Part shown: piece after piece, positions 1 to 5,270 of the stretch
Layout of the letters: the number at the start of each line of letters is the position of its first letter
Numbering within the stretch: the stretch's first letter is position 1
DNA from: Bacteroidota bacterium
GTDB lineage: Bacteria; Bacteroidota; Bacteroidia; Bacteroidales; P3
Length of the DNA stretch: 5,270 bases
Assembly (NCBI GenBank): GCA_030540495.1
Contig: JAUNWC010000129.1
Coordinates: 1-5,270, forward strand
Direction: 5' to 3'
Program-made: the position numbers and the translations under genes
Notes under the pieces: model-generated
Told to the model about the DNA's origin: nothing
Seen by the model: only the letters and a program-made list of their open reading frames with translations
The model's database searches: none

Positions 1-534
1 GGTTCTCAATACCATCCGATTCATCTTCTTTACAAGCAAGAACAAAATACCTGCCTCTTTTTTCGTTAGCGATTGAAATAAGCGTCTATTGGAAATATCT
101 TTTATGCTAAGCAATTTATTCTTGTAGTTGAAAGTATATTTGCCTATACTAAAAATGGAGTTTTCTATTTGATACGTTTTTTCTTCGTTGATTATAGCAT
201 TCAAATCTTTTATGGTAACAGTATCTTTTATTGCCAAAAATCCTTTGTCAAAATCTACAACTCTTTTTATCTGCTTTTCGTTTTTGCAAATAAATATTAT
301 TGGAAAACAAGGGTCGATATGTCTAATTTCTTCTACAAGGGTCAAATTCTCTACTGCAACCTCGCCCAATATTAGAGCGTCTATGCGTTCCTTATGAGCC
401 AAATGAATAAAATCGTTAATATGCTCTGCTATAATAACTTTTGCATTATAGTTGCTAAATCCACGTTTTAGTTTTTTGACCAAATCAGCGGACAATTCCA
501 CCAAGAATATTTGACGATTAGCCTTTGTTTTCAT
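1..534 (-). CDS. OmpR/RprY-like response regulator with degenerate receiver, 3' end beyond window
   Basis: Reading leftward from the ATG at 534, an open frame of 178 codons runs off the window with no stop. Residues 8-115 fold onto a receiver domain: IFLVE (9-13) is the first strand, IDALILGE (51-58) the third, PIIFICK (78-84) the fourth, and AIKD (101-104) carries the conserved lysine K103. Residues 129-178 (IGKYTF, then LTKKEAGILFLLV, then MNRMVLRT) match the start of the OmpR/PhoB winged-helix DNA-binding domain, closest in style to Bacteroidetes RprY regulators. About 50 residues should follow outside the window. The key oddity is that the phospho-acceptor aspartate is G57, the second metal-binding acid is L14, and the switch Thr/Ser is C83, so ordinary phosphorylation is unlikely. 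It starts 10 bases after the lepB stop, so it is probably co-transcribed with lepB. Its target genes cannot be inferred. Confidence 0.8.
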   Translation of the reverse strand, partial: MKTKANRQIFLVELSADLVKKLKRGFSNYNAKVIIAEHINDFIHLAHKERIDALILGEVAVENLTLVEEIRHIDPCFPIIFICKNEKQIKRVVDFDKGFLAIKDTVTIKDLNAIINEEKTYQIENSIFSIGKYTFNYKNKLLSIKDISNRRLFQSLTKKEAGILFLLVKKMNRMVLRT

Positions 535-544
535 AAGAAAAAAA

Positions 545-2302
545 CTATTTTACTTTTCTAAATAATTTGTTCCAACGTATTTTCTTAAACAATCCCGTTT
601 GGTCTTTGTTCCAAGACAACCATACAAAAGAGGCTTTGCCTACAATATGGTCTTCGGGTACATAGCCCCAAAAACGAGAGTCTGCAGAGTTGTGCCTGTT
701 ATCTCCCATCATCCAATAATAATCCATCTTAAAGGTATATGTCTTTGCTTCTTTGCCATTTAGCAACCATTGATTATTTCTTTTTTGCAAAGTATTGCCC
801 TCAAAATTTACAATAGCACGCTCATAAAACTCAATATTTTTTTCGTTTAATGCTATTGTCATACCTTTCTTTGGTATAACCACTTTGCCATAATAATCCA
901 CATTCCAATTGTATTTATCAGAATATGGGAACAAATCCTCATGCTTAAATCCTTTCATCGTTAGCACAGGCTCTATTGCATTAACATATTCTTGTTGTTT
1001 TATTTCGTTTATCAACTCCTTACTCAAAGGCAAAGTAGGGTAGGTTTTCAGGGTACTAAGCGACTCAGGGCTAACATTCAGGCTTGCCAAAAAGTTTCTT
1101 ACATCATTAGAATCGCAAGGTATGTTTTCGTATTTCAATGGTATGTATATTTGACAATGTAATAAAGTGTTGTCGTCAAGCAAAGAATAGTCATATTTGT
1201 TGCTTGACAAAGGTTTAGCGAATTGTCCTTTGAAATAATCGTTAATAACATTTATTTGATATTTTGGCAAATCTACATACCAATAACAATACATAATATC
1301 CATATCCTCCTTGCTTATGCCTATGTTTAGGAGTTCTTTTTCGTTTATATAATATCCATCTTTTATTTTTATGGAGTATGTTAGTTGATAATCCTTTGGA
1401 GATTCTATTTTTTTGCCGTTTATATATACTTGAGCATCCTTTATTTCCAATGTTTCCCCCGGAAGTCCTATACATCTTTTTATAAAATTCTCCCTCTTAT
1501 CCACAGGACGAGATATTATATCGCCAAACTGCTGTTTGTACATCCAAACATTATCTCTTCCATATTGTCTTACCAAAGAATAATAACTCTTATTGCTTTG
1601 ATAAACTGTGCTTAGAGTATCTCCGTCTGGGAAATTAAATACAACAGCATCTCCTCTTTCTACATTTCTCAATTTTGGCAAACGGTGATATTTTAGTTGC
1701 AAAGACTCTATGTAGGATTTTGCAGAAGTAAAAGGCAAAGTATTATGCACCAAAGGGAAACTCAAAGGAGTCATTGGTATTCTTGCCCCATAGGTCATTT
1801 TGCTAACAAACAAATAATCACCTACCAAAAGACTTTTTTCCATAGAAGAGGAGGGTATTTTATAGGCCTCAAAACAAAAAGTTCTAATAATAGTTGCTGC
1901 TATAACCGCAAAAATAATAGCATCTGCCCAATCCCTTGCTGCACTTACCTTATATTTTGGAGCATCCTTTGGATTGGTATAGACTTCTTTTTTGCTCCAA
2001 CCCAAAATAGGCAAAATAACAAAAGGAAACAGAGCCAAAAGTATTTGATACCAAAGCGAGCGTTTTCCAAAACATTTAGCAAAATCTACAAATATAAGTA
2101 TTATGGTATAGATGTTCAAAAAAGGTATTAAGCAATAGATAAACCACCAAAATTTTTTGTCGATTATCTTTGTGGCAATCCATATATTATAAAAAGGAAT
2201 CAAAGACATATAGCCTTTGTATCCAGCCTTAGTAAATATTCCCCACAAACCTACAAATACCAAAACTGTGAAGACAGCAAACAGCAACAAATATATATCC
2301 AT
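545..2302 (-). CDS. lepB: Signal peptidase I, long Bacteroidetes type
   Basis: This 585-residue inner-membrane serine protease cleaves signal peptides from exported proteins. Residues 1-108 form a hydrophobic N-terminal domain of the DUF5684 kind (IPFYNIWIATKII at 35-47, then membrane segments near 51-72 and 84-100), usual in Bacteroidetes LepB. A further membrane anchor lies at about 124-143. The S26 catalytic domain follows: PSSSM (150-154) places the nucleophile at S153, and the FIKRCIGLPGE block (273-283) gives the general base K275. GDNRHNSADSRFWG (533-546) is the conserved C-terminal box. A long insertion lies between K275 and that box, making the protein much longer than the 324-residue E. 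coli enzyme; its end (IPKKGMTIAL, 476-485) is a familiar Bacteroidetes LepB block. All catalytic residues are present, so it should be active. The ATG at 2302 begins directly at the first membrane segment. No Shine-Dalgarno sequence precedes it. The response regulator follows in the same direction. Confidence 0.96.
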   Translation of the reverse strand: MDIYLLLFAVFTVLVFVGLWGIFTKAGYKGYMSLIPFYNIWIATKIIDKKFWWFIYCLIPFLNIYTIILIFVDFAKCFGKRSLWYQILLALFPFVILPILGWSKKEVYTNPKDAPKYKVSAARDWADAIIFAVIAATIIRTFCFEAYKIPSSSMEKSLLVGDYLFVSKMTYGARIPMTPLSFPLVHNTLPFTSAKSYIESLQLKYHRLPKLRNVERGDAVVFNFPDGDTLSTVYQSNKSYYSLVRQYGRDNVWMYKQQFGDIISRPVDKRENFIKRCIGLPGETLEIKDAQVYINGKKIESPKDYQLTYSIKIKDGYYINEKELLNIGISKEDMDIMYCYWYVDLPKYQINVINDYFKGQFAKPLSSNKYDYSLLDDNTLLHCQIYIPLKYENIPCDSNDVRNFLASLNVSPESLSTLKTYPTLPLSKELINEIKQQEYVNAIEPVLTMKGFKHEDLFPYSDKYNWNVDYYGKVVIPKKGMTIALNEKNIEFYERAIVNFEGNTLQKRNNQWLLNGKEAKTYTFKMDYYWMMGDNRHNSADSRFWGYVPEDHIVGKASFVWLSWNKDQTGLFKKIRWNKLFRKVK

Positions 2303-2411
2303 AATCTTTTATCAATTTTTTCTTAAATGCAATTTTTATATAATAAAAAACAATATAACTTCGTTATACTTTGTATTTCAAACGTTAAATTTTTATTATT
2401 ATTTTAACATT
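2303..2411. other. Divergent intergenic region between lepB and the S41 protease gene
   Basis: This roughly 110-base, very AT-rich gap must hold the promoters for both divergent genes. It contains a short dyad, TATAAC (2354-2359) and GTTATA (2363-2368) around a 3-base centre, which overlaps the best promoter candidates on both strands and could be an operator or chance. A weak rightward -7 candidate is the TATACTTTG at 2365-2373, which has one base too many between TA and TTTG and no clear TTG upstream. The region has no ATG, GTG or TTG in the protease frame. Confidence 0.5.
2351..2382 (-). promoter_or_regulatory. Possible lepB promoter (weak)
   Basis: On the minus strand a TTTG (2382-2379) is followed after 20 bases by TTATATTG (2358-2351), an imperfect fit to the Bacteroidetes -7 consensus TAnnTTTG (the TTG end and the first T agree; two fixed positions do not). 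Spacing is right and it would give a leader of roughly 40 bases before the lepB ATG. The -7 match is poor, so this is only a candidate. Confidence 0.3.
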
Positions 2412-4184
2412 ATTAAAAAAAGTATTGTAGTTTTATTGTTATTAGTTTGTTCTCTTATAACAAGTAATGTTTTTGCCCAAAATTCCTCTTTGGAAACCAA
2501 TACGAGAAAAATGGCTCACCTTATGTGGTTGGTTAATGGTTATTATGTAGATAGTGCCGATATATCCAAACTTTCCGAAAAGGCAATAGAGTCCATGCTC
2601 AAAGAACTTGACCCTCATTCTGTCTATATTCCGCAAAAAGATGTTCAAAATATGAATGCTCCTTTGCAAGGAAATATAATAGGCATAGGAGTAACGTTTC
2701 AATTATTAAATGATACCATACATATTATGGATGTTGTAGCAGAAGGACCAGCCGAGAAAGTTGGTATATTTCCAGGCGATAGAATCATTAAGGTAAATGA
2801 CACTGTGGCAACGGGTGATAGTATTACCAATGATTGGGTTATTAGCCGACTAAGAGGCAAAAAAAATACAATGGTAAAAGTAGATATAGACCGCAAAGGT
2901 AAGGGAATGATTACCTTTAATATCAAACGAGACAACATCCCACTTAATAGCATAGACACTTGGTTTATGATAGATAAGGAGATAGGTTATGTATCTCTTA
3001 GACGTTTTGCTCAAAAATCAGATGAGGAATTAAGAAATGCTATAACCGACCTAAAAAAACAGGGTATGAAAAAACTTATCTTTGATTTGAGGAGTAACGG
3101 AGGCGGTTATTTGGAGAGTGCTTTCAAAATATGCGAAGAGTTCTTGCCGAGCGAAAAAATGGTAGTTTATACACAGGGAGAAAAACAGCCAAGACAAGAA
3201 TGGAAAACCTCTAATAGAAAGGGTATTTTTGAGAAAGGCAATATTGTTATTCTTACAGATGAATACTCTGCCTCTGCTTCTGAAATTACTGCTGGAGCCA
3301 TGCAAGATTGGGACAGAGCCGTAATTATGGGTAGAAGAACTTTTGGTAAAGGTTTGGTGCAAAGACCTTTTAACTTAGACGATGGCTCACAAGTGCGTCT
3401 TACCATAGCAAGATATTATATTCCTTCGGGGCGTTGCATACAAAAACCATATGACAACGGTGCGGATGACTATAAATTAGACTATCAAAAAAGATACTCA
3501 CACGGAGAGATGGTTTATGCAGACTCCATTTCTTTTGCCGATTCGCTTAAATACTATACCAACAACAATAGAGTAGTATATGGAGGAGGTGGTATAATGC
3601 CGGATATTTTTGTGCCTATGGATACCACAAGAGCCTCTGATTACTATATTAATCTAAGGAGTAAAAACCTTTTCAATGATTTTTCTATCAATTGGACGGA
3701 GACAAATAGAGAAGATTTTCTTAAAAAATACCCAACCTTTGAAGACTTTGATAAGGCTTGGCAATCTTTAAACCTTTTGCAAGAGTTTCAAACCTATGCC
3801 TCTGAGCATGGAGTACAACCAACGGAAATAAAACCCGAGTGGGTGGATAATATGCTTAAAGAATATTTGCAAGAAGTTAAAAAAGATTCTACCAAAACAT
3901 ATACCTCTTATACTTCATACGCCAACACTGTATTTGACAATAATGCAATGCTAAAAGATATTTTAAATAAAGCCAAGCAAGAAGACGAAAAACAACAGGA
4001 GTTAATAAAAAATTCTAATCTTTACATAGAATCAAATTTAAAGGGCTTTATAGCAAGAAATCTTTATGGTACGAAATATTATTATAAGAGTGTGTTGCAA
4101 AACGATGAAACTTTGCAAAGAGCGGTGGAATTGTTGCAAAACGATAAACAATACAATGATATTCTAAAACAAAGAAAAAAATAA
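2412..4184 (+). CDS. S41A C-terminal processing peptidase (CtpA/Prc-like), exported; start codon uncertain
   Basis: This is a periplasmic serine protease of family S41A, about 590 residues from the start chosen here. Residues 1-22 form a signal peptide: two lysines, a leucine/valine core, then VFA before the expected cut at Q23. A PDZ-like substrate-binding domain spans about 86-177 (NIIGIGVTFQLL, then GPAEKVGIFPGDRI). The peptidase core follows: LRSNGGGYLESA at 226-237, the nucleophile S288 in SASASE, then D299 and the general base K313 in TFGKG, with the S-D and S-K spacings (11 and 25) of E. coli Prc (S430, D441, K455). A charged C-terminal region of about 240 residues completes it; length is normal for Bacteroidetes homologues. 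The start is a problem. No ATG, GTG or TTG stands before the signal peptide. The in-frame ATG at 2217 lies inside lepB on the other strand, and the ATG at 2511 would remove the signal peptide. ATT at 2412 (or 2409) gives an ideal start and is an inference. TTG at 2436 is the alternative, but loses the lysines. Confidence 0.93.
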   Translation: MKKSIVVLLLLVCSLITSNVFAQNSSLETNTRKMAHLMWLVNGYYVDSADISKLSEKAIESMLKELDPHSVYIPQKDVQNMNAPLQGNIIGIGVTFQLLNDTIHIMDVVAEGPAEKVGIFPGDRIIKVNDTVATGDSITNDWVISRLRGKKNTMVKVDIDRKGKGMITFNIKRDNIPLNSIDTWFMIDKEIGYVSLRRFAQKSDEELRNAITDLKKQGMKKLIFDLRSNGGGYLESAFKICEEFLPSEKMVVYTQGEKQPRQEWKTSNRKGIFEKGNIVILTDEYSASASEITAGAMQDWDRAVIMGRRTFGKGLVQRPFNLDDGSQVRLTIARYYIPSGRCIQKPYDNGADDYKLDYQKRYSHGEMVYADSISFADSLKYYTNNNRVVYGGGGIMPDIFVPMDTTRASDYYINLRSKNLFNDFSINWTETNREDFLKKYPTFEDFDKAWQSLNLLQEFQTYASEHGVQPTEIKPEWVDNMLKEYLQEVKKDSTKTYTSYTSYANTVFDNNAMLKDILNKAKQEDEKQQELIKNSNLYIESNLKGFIARNLYGTKYYYKSVLQNDETLQRAVELLQNDKQYNDILKQRKK

Positions 4185-4766
4185 CTATTTATATAAAGAC
4201 AAACAAAGTATCTTCTCTCTGACTTTATCGGGGAGAAGATATCTTATATCTTTTCCCTCTTTTATCAAAGAACGTATATAAGAAGAAGAAATATTTATCA
4301 AAGGAGGAGAAAGCAAGTGTATATGCTTATGATTTTGCAAAGGTTGATACTCGGCTTTCTCTCTTGGATAAACGTATATATTATAATTGTCTAATATCTC
4401 TTGATAATCTTTCCACCTATGAAAATTTTCCAAATTATCCTGCCCCATTATTAGAGAGTAGTTTTTGTCCGAGTGTTCTTTTGTCAAATATTTTAGAGTG
4501 TTTATTGTATAGGAGGGTTTGGGTAAAGCAAATTCCACATCGCTTGCAAAAAACAAAGCATTGTCCTCTATAGCCAAATTAACCAAATCCAATCTTGTCT
4601 TATCGTCCAATAAAATGTTTTTATCTTTCAAAGGATTTTGAGGCGAAACAACAAAGCATACCTTATCCAAAATAGTATTCTCCACTATATAGTTTGCAAG
4701 TATTAAATGCCCATAATGAATAGGGTTAAAACTACCAAAATACAGCCCAATATTTTCTTTTTCCAT
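4185..4766 (-). CDS. nadD: Nicotinate-nucleotide adenylyltransferase
   Basis: This 193-residue cytoplasmic enzyme transfers AMP from ATP to nicotinate mononucleotide, making deamido-NAD, the penultimate step of NAD synthesis. It is a compact nucleotidyltransferase of usual NadD length. GSFNPIHYGH (11-20) is the (G/S)xFxPxHxGH nucleotide-binding motif with both histidines (H17, H20). SPQNPLK (41-47) matches the NadD substrate-binding loop, MGQDNLENFHRW (107-118) the central GxD motif, and ISSSYIR (159-165) the C-terminal ISSTxIR motif that binds ATP phosphates. All key residues are present. The ATG at 4766 sits two codons before the first strand, only 16 bases from a strong -7 element, so the leader is very short and has no Shine-Dalgarno sequence. 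The gene is convergent with the S41 protease: their stop codons abut (TAA then CTA), leaving no space for a terminator. Confidence 0.95.
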   Translation of the reverse strand: MEKENIGLYFGSFNPIHYGHLILANYIVENTILDKVCFVVSPQNPLKDKNILLDDKTRLDLVNLAIEDNALFFASDVEFALPKPSYTINTLKYLTKEHSDKNYSLIMGQDNLENFHRWKDYQEILDNYNIYVYPREKAEYQPLQNHKHIHLLSPPLINISSSYIRSLIKEGKDIRYLLPDKVREKILCLSLYK

Positions 4767-4782
4767 AACAAATCTCTTTTTG

Positions 4783-4817
4783 CAAAGATAAGATTTTTTT
4801 TGCAGGAAGGAGACAAA
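4783..4817 (-). promoter_or_regulatory. Predicted nadD promoter, Bacteroidetes type
   Basis: On the minus strand TTTG (4817-4814) is followed after 23 bases by TATCTTTG (4790-4783), a perfect match to the Bacteroidetes -7 consensus TAnnTTTG. Transcription would begin only about 10 bases before the nadD ATG. The -33 TTTG falls inside the left edge of the mosaic repeat. Spacing is at the long end of the usual range. Confidence 0.65.
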
Positions 4818-4827
4818 GCCTGTTTTT

Positions 4828-4920
4828 ATAGGTTGTTATAGGTTGGAGCCTACGGCTCCTTATAGGTTAAGATAGGTTAGCATAGGTTGGAGGCAAAGCC
4901 TCCTTATAGGTTAGCATAGG
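4828..4920 (+). repeat. Left repeat arm: ATAGGTT units and two hairpins
   Basis: ATAGGTT starts at 4828, 4838, 4862, 4872, 4882 and 4906, with a partial unit (ATAGG) at 4916. Steps are therefore 10, 24, 10, 10, 24, 10. Linkers between units are 3 bases (GTT, AAG, AGC). The two 24-base steps hold hairpins: GGAGCC/GGCTCC around TAC (4845-4859) and GGAGGC/GCCTCC around AAA (4889-4903), each a perfect 6-bp stem with a 3-base loop. Confidence 0.9.
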
Positions 4921-4990
4921 AGGGTAAAGCCACAGGCACAGCCTGTTTCCATAGACGCATAAGCGTATAACAAAAAGTAACGGCTCTGCC
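4921..4990. other. Core of the mosaic element with a central hairpin
   Basis: Between the arms lies a unique stretch without ATAGGTT units. It holds another hairpin of the same design, ACAGGC/GCCTGT around ACA (4932-4946). Two weaker ones follow: ACGC/GCGT around ATAA (4955-4966) and GGC/GCC around TCT (4982-4990). No coding frame or known RNA family was recognised. Confidence 0.6.
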
Positions 4991-5081
4991 CACCTATTAT
5001 AACCTATGCTAACTTATCTCAACTTATAAGGAGCCGTCGGCTCCAACCTATGCTAACTTATGCTAACCTACAACAACCTAT
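4991..5081 (-). repeat. Right repeat arm: inverted units AACCTAT/AACTTAT with hairpins
   Basis: Units in the opposite orientation start at 5001, 5011, 5021, 5045, 5055, 5065 (AACCTAC) and 5075, with a degenerate unit (CACCTAT) at 4991. Steps are 10, 10, 24, 10, 10, 10, repeating the left arm's rule. The 24-base step again holds a hairpin, GGAGCC/GGCTCC around GTC (5030-5044). A further hairpin, GCAGCC/GGCTGC around TGT (5087-5101), caps the outer end. Three units read AACTTAT rather than AACCTAT. Confidence 0.9.
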
Positions 5082-5152
5082 AAAAAGCAGCCTGTGGCTG
5101 CAAAATCCGTTTACTGAAAATCAATCAGTTAGAAAAAAAATTTTTGCAAATG

Positions 5153-5184
5153 CTTGCACAGGTGAGAAAATCTTCGTAACTTTG
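5153..5184 (+). promoter_or_regulatory. Strong rightward Bacteroidetes promoter for a gene beyond the window
   Basis: CTTG (5153-5156) is followed after 20 bases by TAACTTTG (5177-5184), a perfect TAnnTTTG -7 element with ideal spacing. An A/T tract (5132-5145) just upstream could act as an UP-like element. Transcription should begin near 5190. No ATG follows on the + strand before the window end, so the transcript has a leader of at least 80 bases or is an RNA gene. Confidence 0.7.
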
Positions 5185-5270
5185 TAAAAAGAAATAGCCT
5201 TATATAATTTTCCCTCATTTTTACCCTTATAACTACTTGATAATCAGAGAGAACGAATCTTCGTTTTATT
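5185..5270 (+). other. Leader or unassigned transcribed region at window edge
   Basis: Downstream of the promoter there is no start codon ATG, no tRNA-like fold that I recognise and no open frame. At the very edge AACGAA (5252-5257) and TTCGTT (5260-5265) form a small AT-rich dyad followed by T-rich sequence. This could be a weak hairpin in the leader, but the 2-base centre means fewer pairs would really form. Function is unknown. Confidence 0.35.

Larger units (their letters stand above)
4792..5107. repeat. Mosaic inverted-repeat element: 10-bp-periodic arrays with interleaved hairpins
   Basis: This roughly 316-bp non-coding element has two opposed arms and a 70-bp core. Its ends are inverted copies of GA, a T run, then GCAG (4792-4805; reverse of 5098-5107, with 8 and 4 T's respectively). 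The best-matching inner blocks are 4845-4888 and the reverse complement of 5001-5044, 40 of 44 bases identical by eye, plus 4823-4844 against the reverse of 5065-5086, which differ at one base. The 10-bp period is not a multiple of three, and no long frame runs through it, so it is not coding. No clear target-site duplication is visible. It could be a MITE-like or REP-like dispersed element, or a local regulatory or DNA-architecture element; a search of the rest of the genome for copies would decide. Confidence 0.85.

Noticed and set aside
1697..2131. Plus-strand ORF of 144 codons opposite lepB
   Set aside because: It lies wholly antisense to the conserved lepB coding region, with no recognisable domain; a shadow frame.
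2354..2368. loxP-like half sequence (ATAACTTCGT) with a 6-bp dyad
   Set aside because: The resemblance to a lox arm is short, lacks the 8-bp spacer and second 13-bp arm, and is expected by chance in AT-rich DNA.
2327..2407. Small upstream ORF of 26 codons (MQFLYNKK...)
   Set aside because: It is in a different frame from the protease, AT-biased, recognisable as nothing, and starts upstream of the only (weak) rightward promoter candidate seen, so it may not be transcribed.
2217..2411. N-terminal extension of the S41 protease from ATG 2217
   Set aside because: It overlaps the lepB 5' end on the other strand, would put about 65 unrelated residues before an obvious signal peptide, and spans the promoter region.
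2442..2466. Lipoprotein signal at the LVC in the protease leader
   Set aside because: The residue before Cys is Val rather than Gly, Ala or Ser, and a better signal peptidase I site (VFA then Q) follows.
4821..5101. Rho-independent terminator
   Set aside because: Both neighbouring transcripts start next to the element and run away from it, and the hairpins are not followed by T runs in either gene's direction.
4792..5107. CRISPR array
   Set aside because: Units are 7 bp at a 10-bp step in two opposite orientations, with no unique spacers of 25-40 bp and no cas gene.
5113..5129. ACTGA/TCAGT hairpin
   Set aside because: Only 5 bp with a 7-base loop and no following T run; no support for a function.
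5129..5217. Minus-strand 29-codon ORF beginning at the CAT at 5215-5217
   Set aside because: It runs antisense through the strong promoter, has no leader signal and no recognisable product.

Overview
The window is AT-rich chromosomal DNA from a member of the Bacteroidetes (Bacteroidota), probably of the Bacteroidales type. Three things point there. The signal peptidase has the long Bacteroidetes architecture, with an N-terminal membrane domain of the DUF5684 kind. The S41 protease matches the Bacteroidetes C-terminal processing peptidases. Start codons lack Shine-Dalgarno sequences, while promoters fit the Bacteroidetes pattern of TTTG or TTG near -33 and TAnnTTTG near -7. All identifications come from reading motifs; no database search was run.

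Layout: a leftward pair, lepB (545-2302) followed after 10 bases by an edge-truncated OmpR-type response regulator (1-534), is probably one operon. It diverges from a rightward S41/CtpA-like periplasmic protease (about 2412-4184) across roughly 110 bases of promoter DNA. The protease meets the leftward nadD gene (4185-4766) stop codon to stop codon, with no base between them. Upstream of nadD lies a roughly 300-bp non-coding mosaic repeat (about 4792-5107), followed by a good rightward promoter (5153-5184) for a gene or RNA outside the window.

The protein genes are mostly core functions. LepB removes signal peptides from exported proteins, and the divergent protease carries a typical LepB-cleavable signal peptide. 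NadD makes the adenylylated NAD precursor. The response regulator looks degenerate: its receiver domain lacks the phospho-acceptor aspartate.

The least ordinary part is the mosaic repeat. Two inverted arrays of 7-bp units (ATAGGTT one way, AACCTAT or AACTTAT the other) sit at an exact 10-bp period. GC-rich hairpins, each with a 6-bp stem and 3-nt loop, break the arrays. Hairpin stems differ in sequence but always pair, so structure rather than sequence seems to be kept. The element lies between two divergent promoters, so it is not an ordinary terminator. The second oddity is that the protease has no ATG, GTG or TTG in a position that would give a normal signal peptide; an ATT start is the best fit.
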